Shown: positions 27,615 through 36,475, counted from the stretch's first letter. The stretch is 64,000 nucleotides of DNA from Geitlerinema sp. PCC 7407 (GCF_000317045.1 NC_019703.1:608501-672500), one strand, 5' to 3'. Notes: generated from the sequence alone by a model not told the origin. A program made the numbers and translations.

Positions 27615-28568
27615 GTGGCTGGATTTCTGATTGTTTTGCTGTCGTCGGTCTTTTTCTGCCTGCAAAATATTGTGGTGCGGGTGCTGTTCCAGGAACAGAC
27701 GATTTTGGGCGCGTTTCAGACGGGGGGGTTTGTCGCCCCCACCTTCCAAAACTCGTTCTTGCTGATGTTTCTGCGGATGGTGGTGGTGGTCCCGCTGATG
27801 GCGGCGATCATGCCGACGCTCCACGCTGACACCTGGCAGGATTTTCGGCGGCTCCGGCAGCAGGCGAGCCGGCCCGCGCTGCTGCGGGCGATCGCCGGGG
27901 GCGGGCTGATGTTTCTTTATCTGGCCCTGCTGTACGTCTCCATTGGCCTGATTCCCACCGGCATCGCTCTGACGCTGTTTTTCACCTATCCGGTGTTTAC
28001 GGCGCTGTTTGCCTGGGGCTGGTTTGGCGCGCGCCCGAGCCCCTTTCGCTGGGGCGTCATGGGCCTGATTTTGCTGGGCAGCGTCTTGACCATGCCCCAC
28101 AGTCAGCCCGACGCCGACAGCTCTCTGTGGCTGGGGGTGGCTCTGGGCATCGCCTCCGGCGTGGTCTACGCCCTCTACACCGTCAACGCCCAAAAAAGCT
28201 TTGAAACCCTGCACCCAGTGCCTTTCACGTGGATGAGCTTCGCGGTGGCGCTGGTGCTGTCGGCGGGCAGCCTGGGGGTCTGGCCGGTCCAGGGGGCGGG
28301 GCTGGCGTGGCCCGAGCTCTGGATCGGCAGCCTAATATCGGCGATCGCCACCCTCACGGGCCACCTGCTAAACAACTTCGGCATTCGACTGGTGGGCGCT
28401 ACCACCGCTTCGATGGTCGGGGCGACCAATCCGGCGCTCACGGTGCTGGTGGCCTGGTTCGCGATCCAGGAAACCCTCAACGGGCTGCAAGTGCTGGGCA
28501 TCATCGTGGTTACTTTCAGCGTGGCGCTGCTCAGCCGCGATCGCAGCCTGCACAAGCAAACCTCTTGA
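27615..28568 (+). CDS. EamA/DMT family transporter
   Basis: 317 residues with about ten hydrophobic helices arranged as two EamA repeats. The first repeat starts AGFLIVLLSSVFFCLQNIVV and the second from about residue 175 (LWLGVALGIASGVVYALYTV). The end of repeat 1 has YVSIGLIPTGIALTLFFTYP and of repeat 2 LVGATTASMVGATNPALTVL. Exporters of metabolites or amino acids are typical. An insertion of about 20 residues between helices 1 and 2 (QTILGAFQTGGFVAPTFQNS) is unusual. The start is GTG 27615. It might be expressed with the radical SAM gene just upstream. Confidence 0.88.
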   Translation: MAGFLIVLLSSVFFCLQNIVVRVLFQEQTILGAFQTGGFVAPTFQNSFLLMFLRMVVVVPLMAAIMPTLHADTWQDFRRLRQQASRPALLRAIAGGGLMFLYLALLYVSIGLIPTGIALTLFFTYPVFTALFAWGWFGARPSPFRWGVMGLILLGSVLTMPHSQPDADSSLWLGVALGIASGVVYALYTVNAQKSFETLHPVPFTWMSFAVALVLSAGSLGVWPVQGAGLAWPELWIGSLISAIATLTGHLLNNFGIRLVGATTASMVGATNPALTVLVAWFAIQETLNGLQVLGIIVVTFSVALLSRDRSLHKQTS

Positions 28569-28599
28569 GGCCGAGGGGCGAGTTTTTCTCAAGCGCTGA

Positions 28600-29268
28600 T
28601 CAGAGATTAAACACCGGCAGAATAAACGCCAGGGCGATGCCGCCGATCACCAGCACTTCGAGCACTTTCAAGATCGAACTGGCGGGACGAAGCTGTAAGC
28701 GCTGGAGCCACGTGCTCGGCTCGTCGCCCTCCCGCAGGCCCCAGCGAAACATCGACGCCAGCAGCGGCACGCCCCCGACCTTGGCCCCCAGCAGCAGATG
28801 CAGGGCCAAGCTGACAAACACGCCGCCCCAGGCCAGCAGATGGGCGAGGTACCACGGACGATCGATTTCTCCCGCTGGCAGCCACTCTTCTTTCATCATC
28901 CGGCCCGTCACCACCGACGCCGTCACCGCCACCAGCATCAGGGTGTTGGCCAGCCGCTGCAGCGTCACCCACCAAATGGGCTTGCCGACCTGCCGCAGCG
29001 CCGCGAGCGATCGCCCCTGGACCAGCCGCTGAGCCCCCAAATGGAAGCTGTACAGCGCAAAAATCGGCAGCAGCAGCAAAAACGTCAGCGCGATCGTGCC
29101 GTGGATGCCCTGGATATCCCCCAGGCTCGGCAGGCCCAGGCTCCCCCAGCGCTTGTCGTAGGTGTCATACACCCAGAACCCCGAAATCAGCGCCAAAATC
29201 ACCAGCACCGCCGCCCCACCGTGGAGAATCCGCAGCAGCGCGGGCTGATACATACGAGACTCGGACAT
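28600..29268 (-). CDS. Cytochrome b561-like membrane protein
   Basis: 222 residues with four to five membrane helices and well-placed histidines for haem: LRILHGGAAVLVI (helix 1), IQGIHGTIALTFL and YSFHLGAQ (helix 2 region), and WYLAHLLAWGGVFVSLALHLLLG (helix 4). This is the pattern of prokaryotic cytochrome b/b6-domain or b561-type electron carriers. The start is ATG 29268, with AGAGGAG six bases upstream. No redox partner gene is adjacent. It converges with the DMT transporter gene, 31 bases apart. Confidence 0.85.
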   Translation of the reverse strand: MSESRMYQPALLRILHGGAAVLVILALISGFWVYDTYDKRWGSLGLPSLGDIQGIHGTIALTFLLLLPIFALYSFHLGAQRLVQGRSLAALRQVGKPIWWVTLQRLANTLMLVAVTASVVTGRMMKEEWLPAGEIDRPWYLAHLLAWGGVFVSLALHLLLGAKVGGVPLLASMFRWGLREGDEPSTWLQRLQLRPASSILKVLEVLVIGGIALAFILPVFNL

Positions 29269-29628
29269 AACAGCTCCTCTCAAAACAGCAAACCCTTCTT
29301 GATCCCAAGAATGGATGCCGAAAACTTCTATTTCTCAGGCAATTTTCACACGGCTTCTAAGAGAAAAAGCTGTTTTGAAGTCAAAATTTTTCGCTCCAAT
29401 ATGCCCACAAGAAAAGATCTCAAACTGCAAATTGGCAAGATGACTTTCAGTGCTTTGACAACAGAACTACTCTTGAATTTTTTATGATTTTCAAAGGAAT
29501 TTCACTCTTGATGGACAAACAGAAATCAGGCTGTATTTGCCCCTCTCAAATCAACGCTTTATCGTCGTTAATTCTGTTAGCTCGGCTCTGTTAGCTCGGC
29601 TCTGTTAGCTCGGCCATGAATTTTAGGC
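29269..29628. other. Intergenic, AT-rich, ends in triple 14-bp repeat
   Basis: This 360-base stretch is clearly AT-richer than the genes around it and holds the promoter region of the cytochrome gene at its left end. Its right end carries three tandem copies of a 14-base unit (29573-29614). No gene or RNA is apparent. Confidence 0.5.
29573..29614. repeat. Three tandem 14-bp repeats
   Basis: TCTGTTAGCTCGGC occurs three times head to tail without a mismatch (29573-29586, 29587-29600, 29601-29614), 15 bases past the stop of the FemAB-like gene. A 14-base unit changes frame each copy, so it is not a coding repeat. Replication slippage is the simple explanation. Confidence 0.9.
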
Positions 29629-30807
29629 TTAGGCTTGCTTGAAGGGGAGTTCTTGGTTGATGGCGTCCATTTCTTGGGCTTCGAGGTCGTTGACCTCGGC
29701 GATGTACTGCTGGAGGATTTTGCGGAAGCGGGCGTTGTAGAAGCGGTGGAGGCTGTAGTTGGGGGCGGCGGGGAAGCCTCGGCGCTTTTTGTGGCGGCCA
29801 CCGGCTCCGGGGTCGAAGGTGCGGATATTGTGGGCGATCGCCCACTCGATGGGGGCGTAGTAGCAAGCGTTGAAGTGGAGGCAGTCGATCTCCTCAAAGC
29901 TGCCCCAGTAGCGGCCATAGAGCTGATCGCCCTTGGTGATGCAAAAAGACATGCCCAGGGGATGGCGATCGTCCGCTCCCTCCCGATAAGCCCCAAAAAA
30001 CACCACTTGCTCCCGGTGGGTGGCGTGGAGCTGCTCAAAAAAGTGACGGGTCAAGTACTTGCTGCCCCACCAGCCAAACTTGTCGCAGGTGTCGCTGTAG
30101 AAGTCGTACATCAGCGAAAACAGGGGCTTGGGGATTTGGTCGCCGGTGAGAGCGCGCAGCTCTAGGCCCGCTGTGGCGATCGCCTTCCGTTCGCGTTTGA
30201 TGTTGCGGCGCTGATTGGCATTGAAGCGGGCCAGATAGTCATCGAAGGTTTGGTAGCCCTGGTTTTCCCACAAAAAGCTGTGGTGCAGCCACGGGGTGAA
30301 GCCGTGGCGCTCCAGGACCGGCTGCCAGTCGGGGTCCACGTAGAGGAAGTGGCAGCCCGAAATGCGATTGCGATCGCAAAAATGGTCAATTTCCGACACC
30401 ATCAGCTCGGTGAGCAGGTCTTCGTCCTCACCGGGAGCAATCAAAAAGCGGTAGCCCGTGGCAGGGGTGAAGGGCGTCATGCCCAGGAGCTTCGGGTAGT
30501 ACTGGATGCCCAGGCGCTGGGCCAGCTCAGCCCACTGCTGATCAAAGACAAACTCGCCGTAGCTGTGGCCCTTCAGGTAGAGCGGCGCGGCGGCCACCAG
30601 GGTGCGATCGCGCCACAGCGTCAGGTGGTTGGGGAGCCAGCCCGCGTTGGGGACGGCGCTGCCCGAGGTCTCAAGGTGATCGAGCCAGTCCCACTCCAGA
30701 AAGGGCGTGGCCAAGGGCTTGGCAAAGGCATCCCAGGCAGCCTGGGGAATGTCGGCTATGCGGTTGACCCAGGCCACGGAATAGCGAGCGGTAAGAGATT
30801 CCAGCAT
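29629..30807 (-). CDS. GNAT/FemAB-like protein (DUF482, COG3146 type)
   Basis: 392 residues. The stretch from SGCHFLYVDPDWQPVLERHG through FDDYLARFNANQRRNIKRER to the C-terminal CYYAPIEWAIAHNIRTFDPG, GGRHKKRRGF is characteristic of the DUF482 peptidogalycan-biosynthesis-like family, two GNAT-type lobes akin to FemAB aminoacyltransferases. The enzymatic role is unproven. No membrane helix or signal is seen, so it is cytoplasmic. The start at ATG 30807 (MLESLTARYSVAWV) is where similarity to the family should begin; a TTG at 30831 would add eight residues. Confidence 0.85.
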   Translation of the reverse strand: MLESLTARYSVAWVNRIADIPQAAWDAFAKPLATPFLEWDWLDHLETSGSAVPNAGWLPNHLTLWRDRTLVAAAPLYLKGHSYGEFVFDQQWAELAQRLGIQYYPKLLGMTPFTPATGYRFLIAPGEDEDLLTELMVSEIDHFCDRNRISGCHFLYVDPDWQPVLERHGFTPWLHHSFLWENQGYQTFDDYLARFNANQRRNIKRERKAIATAGLELRALTGDQIPKPLFSLMYDFYSDTCDKFGWWGSKYLTRHFFEQLHATHREQVVFFGAYREGADDRHPLGMSFCITKGDQLYGRYWGSFEEIDCLHFNACYYAPIEWAIAHNIRTFDPGAGGRHKKRRGFPAAPNYSLHRFYNARFRKILQQYIAEVNDLEAQEMDAINQELPFKQA

Positions 30808-30875
30808 GACTCGCGCAGGAGAAGGACACAACGGAGGATTGCGGCACAGGCCGCTTCACTTAGCCTAATGCAAAG

Positions 30876-31589
30876 TCAAGAAGCTGGGCGGGCAGGGCCT
30901 TCGGGCGATCGCCGTCGGTAGTGCAAGAACACCTCGTCGCCGACCACCTCCGCGCTCAGGAGCTGAAGCTGGGGCGCGTGGGCCGCCGCGAAGCCCGACC
31001 CTTCTAGGGGGGTGGGGGCAGCGGCCCCGCCCAGCAGCAGCGGACACAGGGTCAAGTGCAGCTCGTCAATCAGGTCCGCCGCTGCCAAGCTGGCCACCAG
31101 CTCACCGCCGCCGAGCACCGCGATCCGGCTCAGCCCCCGCCGATAGAAATCTGCCCAAATCGCCGCCCAGTCGAAATCGGCCCCCGCCAGCGGCGCCCCC
31201 AGGACTTCAGCAAAGTCGGGGCTCGATCGCCAGCGATCGCGCTGATGGGCCTCCGTCAGGAGCCAGCGGGGCACCGGCTGCCGAAAAAATCGCCACTGGG
31301 GATCAAAGACTGCTCGACGGGACACCACGATCTGCACGGGCTGGGGCGGCTGGCCTCGCTGGGCGCGATCGCCCAGCAACGCCGGATCGCGGACCGACAT
31401 CGTGGTGCCATAGGCCCGCAGGGTCCCCGCTCCGAAGATCACGCCGTCGGCCAGAGCCACCTGGGCCTCTAGGTGCTGGCGATCGCGCTCGGAGCCAAAG
31501 CGGGCGGGCGATCGCGCAGCATCGGCGATCTTGCCGTCGGCGCTCATGGCGAGGACGACCGTGGTGTGGGGACGCAGTTGGGCAGCCAT
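30876..31589 (-). CDS. RibD C-terminal-domain reductase
   Basis: 237 residues with the dihydrofolate-reductase-like RibD C-terminal fold: TTVVLAMSADGKIADAA at the start, FGSERDRQHLEAQVALADGVIFGAGTLRAY in two parts, VLGGGELVASLAAADLIDELHLTLCPLLLGG near the end. In riboflavin synthesis this domain reduces the ribosyl side chain of the pyrimidine intermediate. There is no N-terminal deaminase domain, so this may be a stand-alone reductase, or a relative with a different substrate. The start at 31589 (MAAQLRPHTTVVL) fits the fold. Confidence 0.87.
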   Translation of the reverse strand: MAAQLRPHTTVVLAMSADGKIADAARSPARFGSERDRQHLEAQVALADGVIFGAGTLRAYGTTMSVRDPALLGDRAQRGQPPQPVQIVVSRRAVFDPQWRFFRQPVPRWLLTEAHQRDRWRSSPDFAEVLGAPLAGADFDWAAIWADFYRRGLSRIAVLGGGELVASLAAADLIDELHLTLCPLLLGGAAAPTPLEGSGFAAAHAPQLQLLSAEVVGDEVFLHYRRRSPEGPARPAS

Positions 31590-31723
31590 AGGCAAACAAT
31601 CCAGCGATCGCACAGCAAGACGCTCCCATCATCGGCGATCGCCCGTCCCAACTCCAGCCTGCTCTGAGGCCGCTCTGCTCTTTGCATAATAGAAAAATCG
31701 CCGTACCGATTTTTTGGCCAATC

Positions 31724-32341
31724 ATGCAAGCTGATTCCTCCGCTCCGACGGTCCAAGACAGCCACTTTTGGGAAGAGCGCTACCAGACGGGCAGTAGCCG
31801 CTGGGACTTGGGCCAGCCCGCCCCCGCCTTTCTCCAGCTCCTCGAGAGCCCCGAGGCCCCCGCCCCGGGCCGCCTGCTCGTGCTGGGCTGTGGCCGGGGC
31901 CATGACGCCCTGGCCTTTGCTGAGCGGGGCTTTCAGGTAGTGGGGGTCGACTTTGCGCCGTCGGCGATCGCCGCTGCCCAGGAGGCCGCCCAGGCCCGCG
32001 GGCTCACGGTCGAGTTTCGGCAGCAGGACATCTTTGGCCTGCCCGAAGCCTTCACGGGGGCCTTTGACTACGTGGCGGAGCATACCTGCCTGTGCGCCCT
32101 CGATCCGAGCCAGCGTCCCGCCTACGTGGACCTCGTGCGATCGCTGCTGAAGCCGGGCGGCGAGCTGTTGGCCGTCTTCTTTACCCACGGTCGTCCCGGC
32201 GGCCCGCCCTTCGACATTACCCGCGCCGAAATTTGCGATCGCTTTGCACCTGCTTTTGAGATTGTGCGACTAGAGCCCGTGATCGGCTCTGTGGCCGAGC
32301 GAGCGGGTGAGGAGCACTGGGGACGGCTGCGGCGGCGCTAG
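31724..32341 (+). CDS. SAM-dependent methyltransferase, thiopurine-methyltransferase-like
   Basis: 205 residues. The class I methyltransferase motif I is LLVLGCGRGHDALAFAERG and post-I VVGVDFAPSAIAAAQ. The opening FWEERYQTGSSRWDLGQPAP and the segment CLCALDPSQRPAYV are typical of the TPMT/TehB-like small-molecule methyltransferases that act on thiols, selenium, tellurium or halides. The natural substrate is unknown. The start at ATG 31724 is chosen because the homologous region begins there; a 135-base gap to the divergent RibD-like gene contains both promoters. Confidence 0.88.
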   Translation: MQADSSAPTVQDSHFWEERYQTGSSRWDLGQPAPAFLQLLESPEAPAPGRLLVLGCGRGHDALAFAERGFQVVGVDFAPSAIAAAQEAAQARGLTVEFRQQDIFGLPEAFTGAFDYVAEHTCLCALDPSQRPAYVDLVRSLLKPGGELLAVFFTHGRPGGPPFDITRAEICDRFAPAFEIVRLEPVIGSVAERAGEEHWGRLRRR

Positions 32342-32513
32342 GGGCGCGGTGCGCGCGGTGGGGAATTTTTTGCTGGGAATGCCACAATGGTTTCCAGCGA
32401 AAGCATTTGGGTGCATTGACCGATCGTTTCAGAGAGGCCGGGGGCGATCATGCCGCTGGATTCGGGGTTGATTTCGTGCGTTGATCCTCATCAGGTTGAG
32501 ATTAGGGGCACCG

Positions 32514-34484
32514 ATGGTTCAGTTTGGTCAGTCGTCCTTCCGTCGAATTTTGCTATCGCGCATTCTGTTGCTCAGTGTGCCGGTGCTGCTCATCGGCGAG
32601 GCCGTCACCTACCGCAAAGCCCGAACGAGCCTGCTGGAAACCGCCCGCAAGACGATGACTGAAAGCGCCGCTCGCAAAGCCGAGGGCATCCAAACGTCGG
32701 TGCGATCGCTCCAGGCCAATCTCCTCACCGCCAGCGAAACCAGCGTCCTGCAAAGTGGCCCCCCTGCTCAGGTCAATCAGTTTGTCACCCAGCTGCAAGA
32801 TCGCCTCCAGAACCGAGTCGACTGCTTGCAGCTGCGCGACGCCCAGTCTGGCGTCCTGGTTAGCAGCACCTGCGGCAATCAGGCCCTGCAGCCGCTCAAG
32901 GGGCTCCCCTGGCCCAAAAACTCCCAGCGCATGGGCGATCGCCCCGCGATCGTCCCGGCCGCTCCCTCCAGCACCACGCCCCAAACCAACAGCGATCAGG
33001 GCAAGCTGCACCTGATCCTCAGCACGCCGGTCTACAGCCCTAATGACCAGCTGCGCTACGTGCTGTCAGTCCGAGCTGTGCTGCACCAGTGGGACAACGC
33101 CGACCCCAAGTCCCTAGTGGGCTACACCATGATCGTCGATGCCCAGGGCCGGATCTTGGCGCACCCAAACGCCAGCCGAGTCGGCGGCAACATCTACCAA
33201 GAAGGCGGCGACGCCGATCGCTTCCGCAGCGCCATGCGCAACGCCCAGGCCAATCAGCGCTCCTTTGTGCACTTGTTTTCTTTTCAGGATGACGGCCGCG
33301 AGTGGCTGGCGGGCTACAGCCTAGCAACGGTCTGGAGCAGCGGCGATCGCCCCGAGCGCTGGACCGTTCTCGCCGTTACCAGCCTGGATGATGCGCTCTC
33401 GGGCCTCCAGGACATCCAGGCAGTCTTGGTGATGCTCACCCTGGGCCTGGTGGCTGCCAGCCTCGCCGCCACCCTCTACATCGCCCGCGACCTCGCCCGC
33501 CCCGTGGAGAAGCTGCGCGACTACGCCCTCAGCGTCCAGCAAGACATTCGCAGCGAGCCGCCCCGCTTCAGCATCCGCGAGTTTAGTCAGCTGTCCGCCG
33601 CTCTCCAGCGAATGGTCAAGGGCCTCGAAGATCGAGCCCATGAGCTAGAGGCCGCCTGGCAAGAAGCCCAGTCTGCGAACCGGCTGAAAAATCAGTTCCT
33701 CGCCAACACGTCCCACGAGCTGCGCACGCCCCTAAACGCCATCATTGGCTGCGTGCGCCTGGTTCGCGATGACTGCTGCGACAGCCGCGAGGAAGAGCTG
33801 GAGTTTTTGCAGCGGGCCGACGACGCGGCCATTCACCTGCTGCGGATCATCAACGATCTGCTGGACATCGCCAAAATCGAGGCGGGCACCCTTTCGGTCA
33901 ACCTGGAACCTGTGGACCTGCGGCAAATCCTGCGGGAGGTGGTGGACTTGCAGAGCATCCACATCGACAACAAGGGCCTGAATCTGACGATGCCAGCGCT
34001 GCCGGAGCCGGTGATGGTGCAGGCGGATCCGGCCAAGCTCAAGCAGGTGCTGATCAATGTGCTCTACAACGCCATCAAGTTCACCGAGCAGGGCGGCATT
34101 CACATCGATTTGCACATTGAGATGCCGCAGAATGCCGCAGGTGCTGATCCTGAGACGGCTTCGGCGGCGATCGCCCGCGGCACGTGGGCGCTGCTGCACA
34201 TTCAGGACACCGGCATCGGCATCGATCCCACCGACCAGCACAAGCTGTTTCGGCCCTTTGTCATGGTGGACGGCTCGACCACCCGCCGTTTTGAGGGGGC
34301 AGGGCTGGGGCTGGCGATTTCTCGCAATCTGATGGAGCTGATGGGCGGCGCGATCGCCCTGCGCAGCGAGGGTCAGGGCCTGGGCACGACGGTGGAAATT
34401 GCCCTGCCGATGACGGCGATCGCCGACAGCGAGGTCACTCCCGACCCCGCCGAAGCCCCTCGGGCAGAATCGCGGGAACGCTGA
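32514..34484 (+). CDS. Orphan hybrid-free sensor histidine kinase (Cache-HAMP-HisKA)
   Basis: 656 residues. A signal-anchor helix at about 10-30 (ILLLSVPVLLIGEAV) and a second helix near 298-320 (AVLVMLTLGLVAASLAATLY) bracket a periplasmic Cache-type sensor of about 260 residues. Then come HAMP, a short coiled coil and HisKA with the phospho-acceptor His in FLANTSHELRTPLNAIIG, and HATPase_c with NVLYNAIKFTEQGG (N box), DTGIGIDP (G1) and GAGLGLAISRNLMELMGG (G2). No receiver domain is present and no response-regulator gene is adjacent. The periplasmic ligand is unknown. The last 50 bases overlap the convergent dehydrogenase gene. Confidence 0.93.
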   Translation: MVQFGQSSFRRILLSRILLLSVPVLLIGEAVTYRKARTSLLETARKTMTESAARKAEGIQTSVRSLQANLLTASETSVLQSGPPAQVNQFVTQLQDRLQNRVDCLQLRDAQSGVLVSSTCGNQALQPLKGLPWPKNSQRMGDRPAIVPAAPSSTTPQTNSDQGKLHLILSTPVYSPNDQLRYVLSVRAVLHQWDNADPKSLVGYTMIVDAQGRILAHPNASRVGGNIYQEGGDADRFRSAMRNAQANQRSFVHLFSFQDDGREWLAGYSLATVWSSGDRPERWTVLAVTSLDDALSGLQDIQAVLVMLTLGLVAASLAATLYIARDLARPVEKLRDYALSVQQDIRSEPPRFSIREFSQLSAALQRMVKGLEDRAHELEAAWQEAQSANRLKNQFLANTSHELRTPLNAIIGCVRLVRDDCCDSREEELEFLQRADDAAIHLLRIINDLLDIAKIEAGTLSVNLEPVDLRQILREVVDLQSIHIDNKGLNLTMPALPEPVMVQADPAKLKQVLINVLYNAIKFTEQGGIHIDLHIEMPQNAAGADPETASAAIARGTWALLHIQDTGIGIDPTDQHKLFRPFVMVDGSTTRRFEGAGLGLAISRNLMELMGGAIALRSEGQGLGTTVEIALPMTAIADSEVTPDPAEAPRAESRER

Positions 34485-35508
34485 CGGTCTGGCCCTCCCG
34501 GTGGAGAGAGTCGCTCAGGGAGCGCAGAACCGCCACCAGCTGGGCTCCTAGCCAGCCGGAGGACACCGCCGATGGGACATTGTGGCGGGCGCAGTGGAGA
34601 AAGTGGTCGCACACCTGGTACAGCGGCTCGCTCGGCGAAACGGCGATCGCCTCGGTACTCTGCTGCGCCGGGACAAACTGCGCGCCTCGCGGCTCTAGCC
34701 GACCGCGCTGCAGCACCAGGGGCGCGTCCGTCCGCAGCTCATCAAAAATCAGGCTGCCCTGGCTGCCCACCAGCACCAGCCGGCGCTGCTTGTCAGGATT
34801 CAGCCAGCTCAGGTGCAGGGTCACCACCAAGCCGCTGGCATACTCCAGGGTGGCCTGCACCCAGTCCGCTAGGCCCGCCGGCGAGCCCAGGGGATTCTCG
34901 GGGCGGGGCTGGAGCCACGTGCGCCCCTCCGCCCGGACCCGCACCGGCATCTCCCCCAGCCAGCTATAGAAAATGGCCAAGTCATGAATGGCCAGGTCCC
35001 ACAGGGCATCGACGTCCTGGCGCACCGGGCCGAGGTGGGTGCGGGCCGCATAGCCGTAGCGCAGCTCCCCCAAGACCCCCGTCTCGACCGTGGCCTGCCC
35101 CTGGCGCACCGCCCCGTTAAACAAGTAGGTGTGGTCCAGCACGAGCTGGCGCTGCTGGGCTTCGGCGAGCTGGCAGAGGGCGACCGACGCCTCGGGCTCC
35201 AGGGTAAGGGGCTTCTCGGCCAGGACGTGGCAGCCCCGCTCCAGGGCTGCCCGGATCAGGTCAAAGTGGGTGACAGCGGGGGTCGCGACGATGACGGCCT
35301 CTAGGTCGGGGTACTGGAGGGCGCTGGCGGGGTCCGGGCTGAGGCGAATGCCGGTCAGGTCGTAGCGATCGGCGAGGCTGTGCAGCATCGTCGTCTGGGG
35401 ATCGGCGATCGCCACGAGCTCGGCCTCCGGGTGGGCCAAGACATTGCGCACCAGGTGATTTCCCCAGCGCCCCGCCCCAAAAATTGCCAGCTTGACCGGT
35501 TTAGGCAT
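34435..35508 (-). CDS. Gfo/Idh/MocA family dehydrogenase
   Basis: 357 residues. The NAD(P)-binding N-terminal motif is LAIFGAGRWGNHLVRNVLAHP. The family's EKP motif is in HVLAEKPLTLEPEASVAL, with the downstream LVLDHTYLFNGAV segment. A C-terminal alpha/beta domain follows (YGYAARTHLGPV, WDLAIHDLAIFYSWLG with the Asp-His pair). It oxidises or reduces a sugar-like or biliverdin-like substrate that cannot be named here. It overlaps the 3' end of the sensor kinase gene by 50 bases and lies 3 bases from the RNase III stop, likely one transcript with rnc. Confidence 0.9.
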   Translation of the reverse strand: MPKPVKLAIFGAGRWGNHLVRNVLAHPEAELVAIADPQTTMLHSLADRYDLTGIRLSPDPASALQYPDLEAVIVATPAVTHFDLIRAALERGCHVLAEKPLTLEPEASVALCQLAEAQQRQLVLDHTYLFNGAVRQGQATVETGVLGELRYGYAARTHLGPVRQDVDALWDLAIHDLAIFYSWLGEMPVRVRAEGRTWLQPRPENPLGSPAGLADWVQATLEYASGLVVTLHLSWLNPDKQRRLVLVGSQGSLIFDELRTDAPLVLQRGRLEPRGAQFVPAQQSTEAIAVSPSEPLYQVCDHFLHCARHNVPSAVSSGWLGAQLVAVLRSLSDSLHREGQTVSVPAILPEGLRRGRE

Positions 35509-35511
35509 GGT

Positions 35512-36252
35512 TCAGGCTAGATGAGAATCTAGATCAGGATTGGAACTTTGGGAGAGCAGCAAAAACGCCTCCTGAGCAGCAGCCTGCTCAGCGGCCTTGA
35601 TCGAGCGACCGCTGCCGCTGCCGACGTGGCGATCGCGCACCCACACCTCCGCCCGAAAGCGCTTGGTGTCGTTATAAATCTGGCTCACCTCCTGGACCTG
35701 ATATTCGGGGCGGCACTGGTAGCGCGCCTGGGTCCATTCCTGGAGGGCCGCCTTGTAGTTTTGGCGGGCGGGGTCGCTGCGAATTTCTTCGGCAAACTCT
35801 TGCAGATGGGTATCCAGCCAGGGCCGCACCAGCGAGAGGTCATGAGTGCTCAGGTACAGCGCCCCCAGCACCGCCTCAAAGGACTCCGCCAGCCGGGTTT
35901 CCTGGCCCGCTCGGTTCCCCGCCACGCTGCTGCCCACCAGCAAGAAGCGATCGAAGCCGTAGCGATCGGCAATCTGGGCCAGGCGGCGATCGCTCACCAA
36001 AATCGATCGCAGGGCCGCAAACTCGCCCACCGGCCAGTCTGGGTAGGTCTCCATCAAAAACTCTGCTGTGGCCAGACGCACCACTGCGTCCCCCATAAAC
36101 TCCAGCTGCTCGTAGTTCTCGGTGGGGGAGACCGTGGAGTGGGTGAGGGCCAAATCCAGCAGATCCCAGCGGACAGAAACATCCGGCGGCAGTTCCAGAC
36201 GCTCCAGCAGCTTCATGAGTTGTTTTTGGCGGCGTGGGTCTGGCAGAGACAT
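35512..36252 (-). CDS. rnc: Ribonuclease III
   Basis: 246 residues. The catalytic signature is complete: NYEQLEFMGDAVVRLATAEF with the acidic E-x3-D, and later ETRLAESFEAVLGALYLS with the second acidic pair. The C-terminal dsRNA-binding domain runs from about 165 (NYKAALQEWTQAR) to SGRSIKAAEQAAAQEAFLLL. It cuts double-stranded RNA, including rRNA precursors. The start at 36252 (MSLPDPRRQKQL) lacks the seven extra residues of the longer frame. The gene leads a possible operon with the Gfo/Idh/MocA gene. Confidence 0.94.
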   Translation of the reverse strand: MSLPDPRRQKQLMKLLERLELPPDVSVRWDLLDLALTHSTVSPTENYEQLEFMGDAVVRLATAEFLMETYPDWPVGEFAALRSILVSDRRLAQIADRYGFDRFLLVGSSVAGNRAGQETRLAESFEAVLGALYLSTHDLSLVRPWLDTHLQEFAEEIRSDPARQNYKAALQEWTQARYQCRPEYQVQEVSQIYNDTKRFRAEVWVRDRHVGSGSGRSIKAAEQAAAQEAFLLLSQSSNPDLDSHLA

Positions 36253-36420
36253 GGGCAAAGGAATGGAGTGCACAGAGATAGAAAACGGGGGCGCGCGAAA
36301 GGTTACCAGCCCTAGGGGCGCAGCACCCTTTTCAATAGCCTACAGGCTTGGGAATTGGCCGGCTCACTTTCCTGGGCGGATCTGCCCGAAAATCGGCCTT
36401 GGACCCATTTTCGCCGCGAT

Positions 36421-36438
36421 GAGCGCCCTGGGGCGCTC
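36421..36438. promoter_or_regulatory. GC-rich hairpin upstream of the NO cluster
   Basis: GAGCGCCC and GGGCGCTC are perfectly complementary with only TG between them. It sits 24 bases before the FNR-like box. There is no T run, so it is probably not a terminator. Confidence 0.4.
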
Positions 36439-36461
36439 ACCCCCTCTCGCTCAGACAAGAA

Positions 36462-36475
36462 TTGACCCCAATCAA
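36462..36475 (+). promoter_or_regulatory. FNR/DNR-like operator TTGAC-N4-ATCAA
   Basis: TTGACCCCAATCAA matches the FNR/DNR/NnrR consensus TTGAT-N4-ATCAA at nine of ten positions. It lies 100 bases before the first gene of the cluster and about 25 bases before an AT-rich run, a placement compatible with class II activation. DNR/NnrR-type regulators sense NO in other bacteria. Confidence 0.55.
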
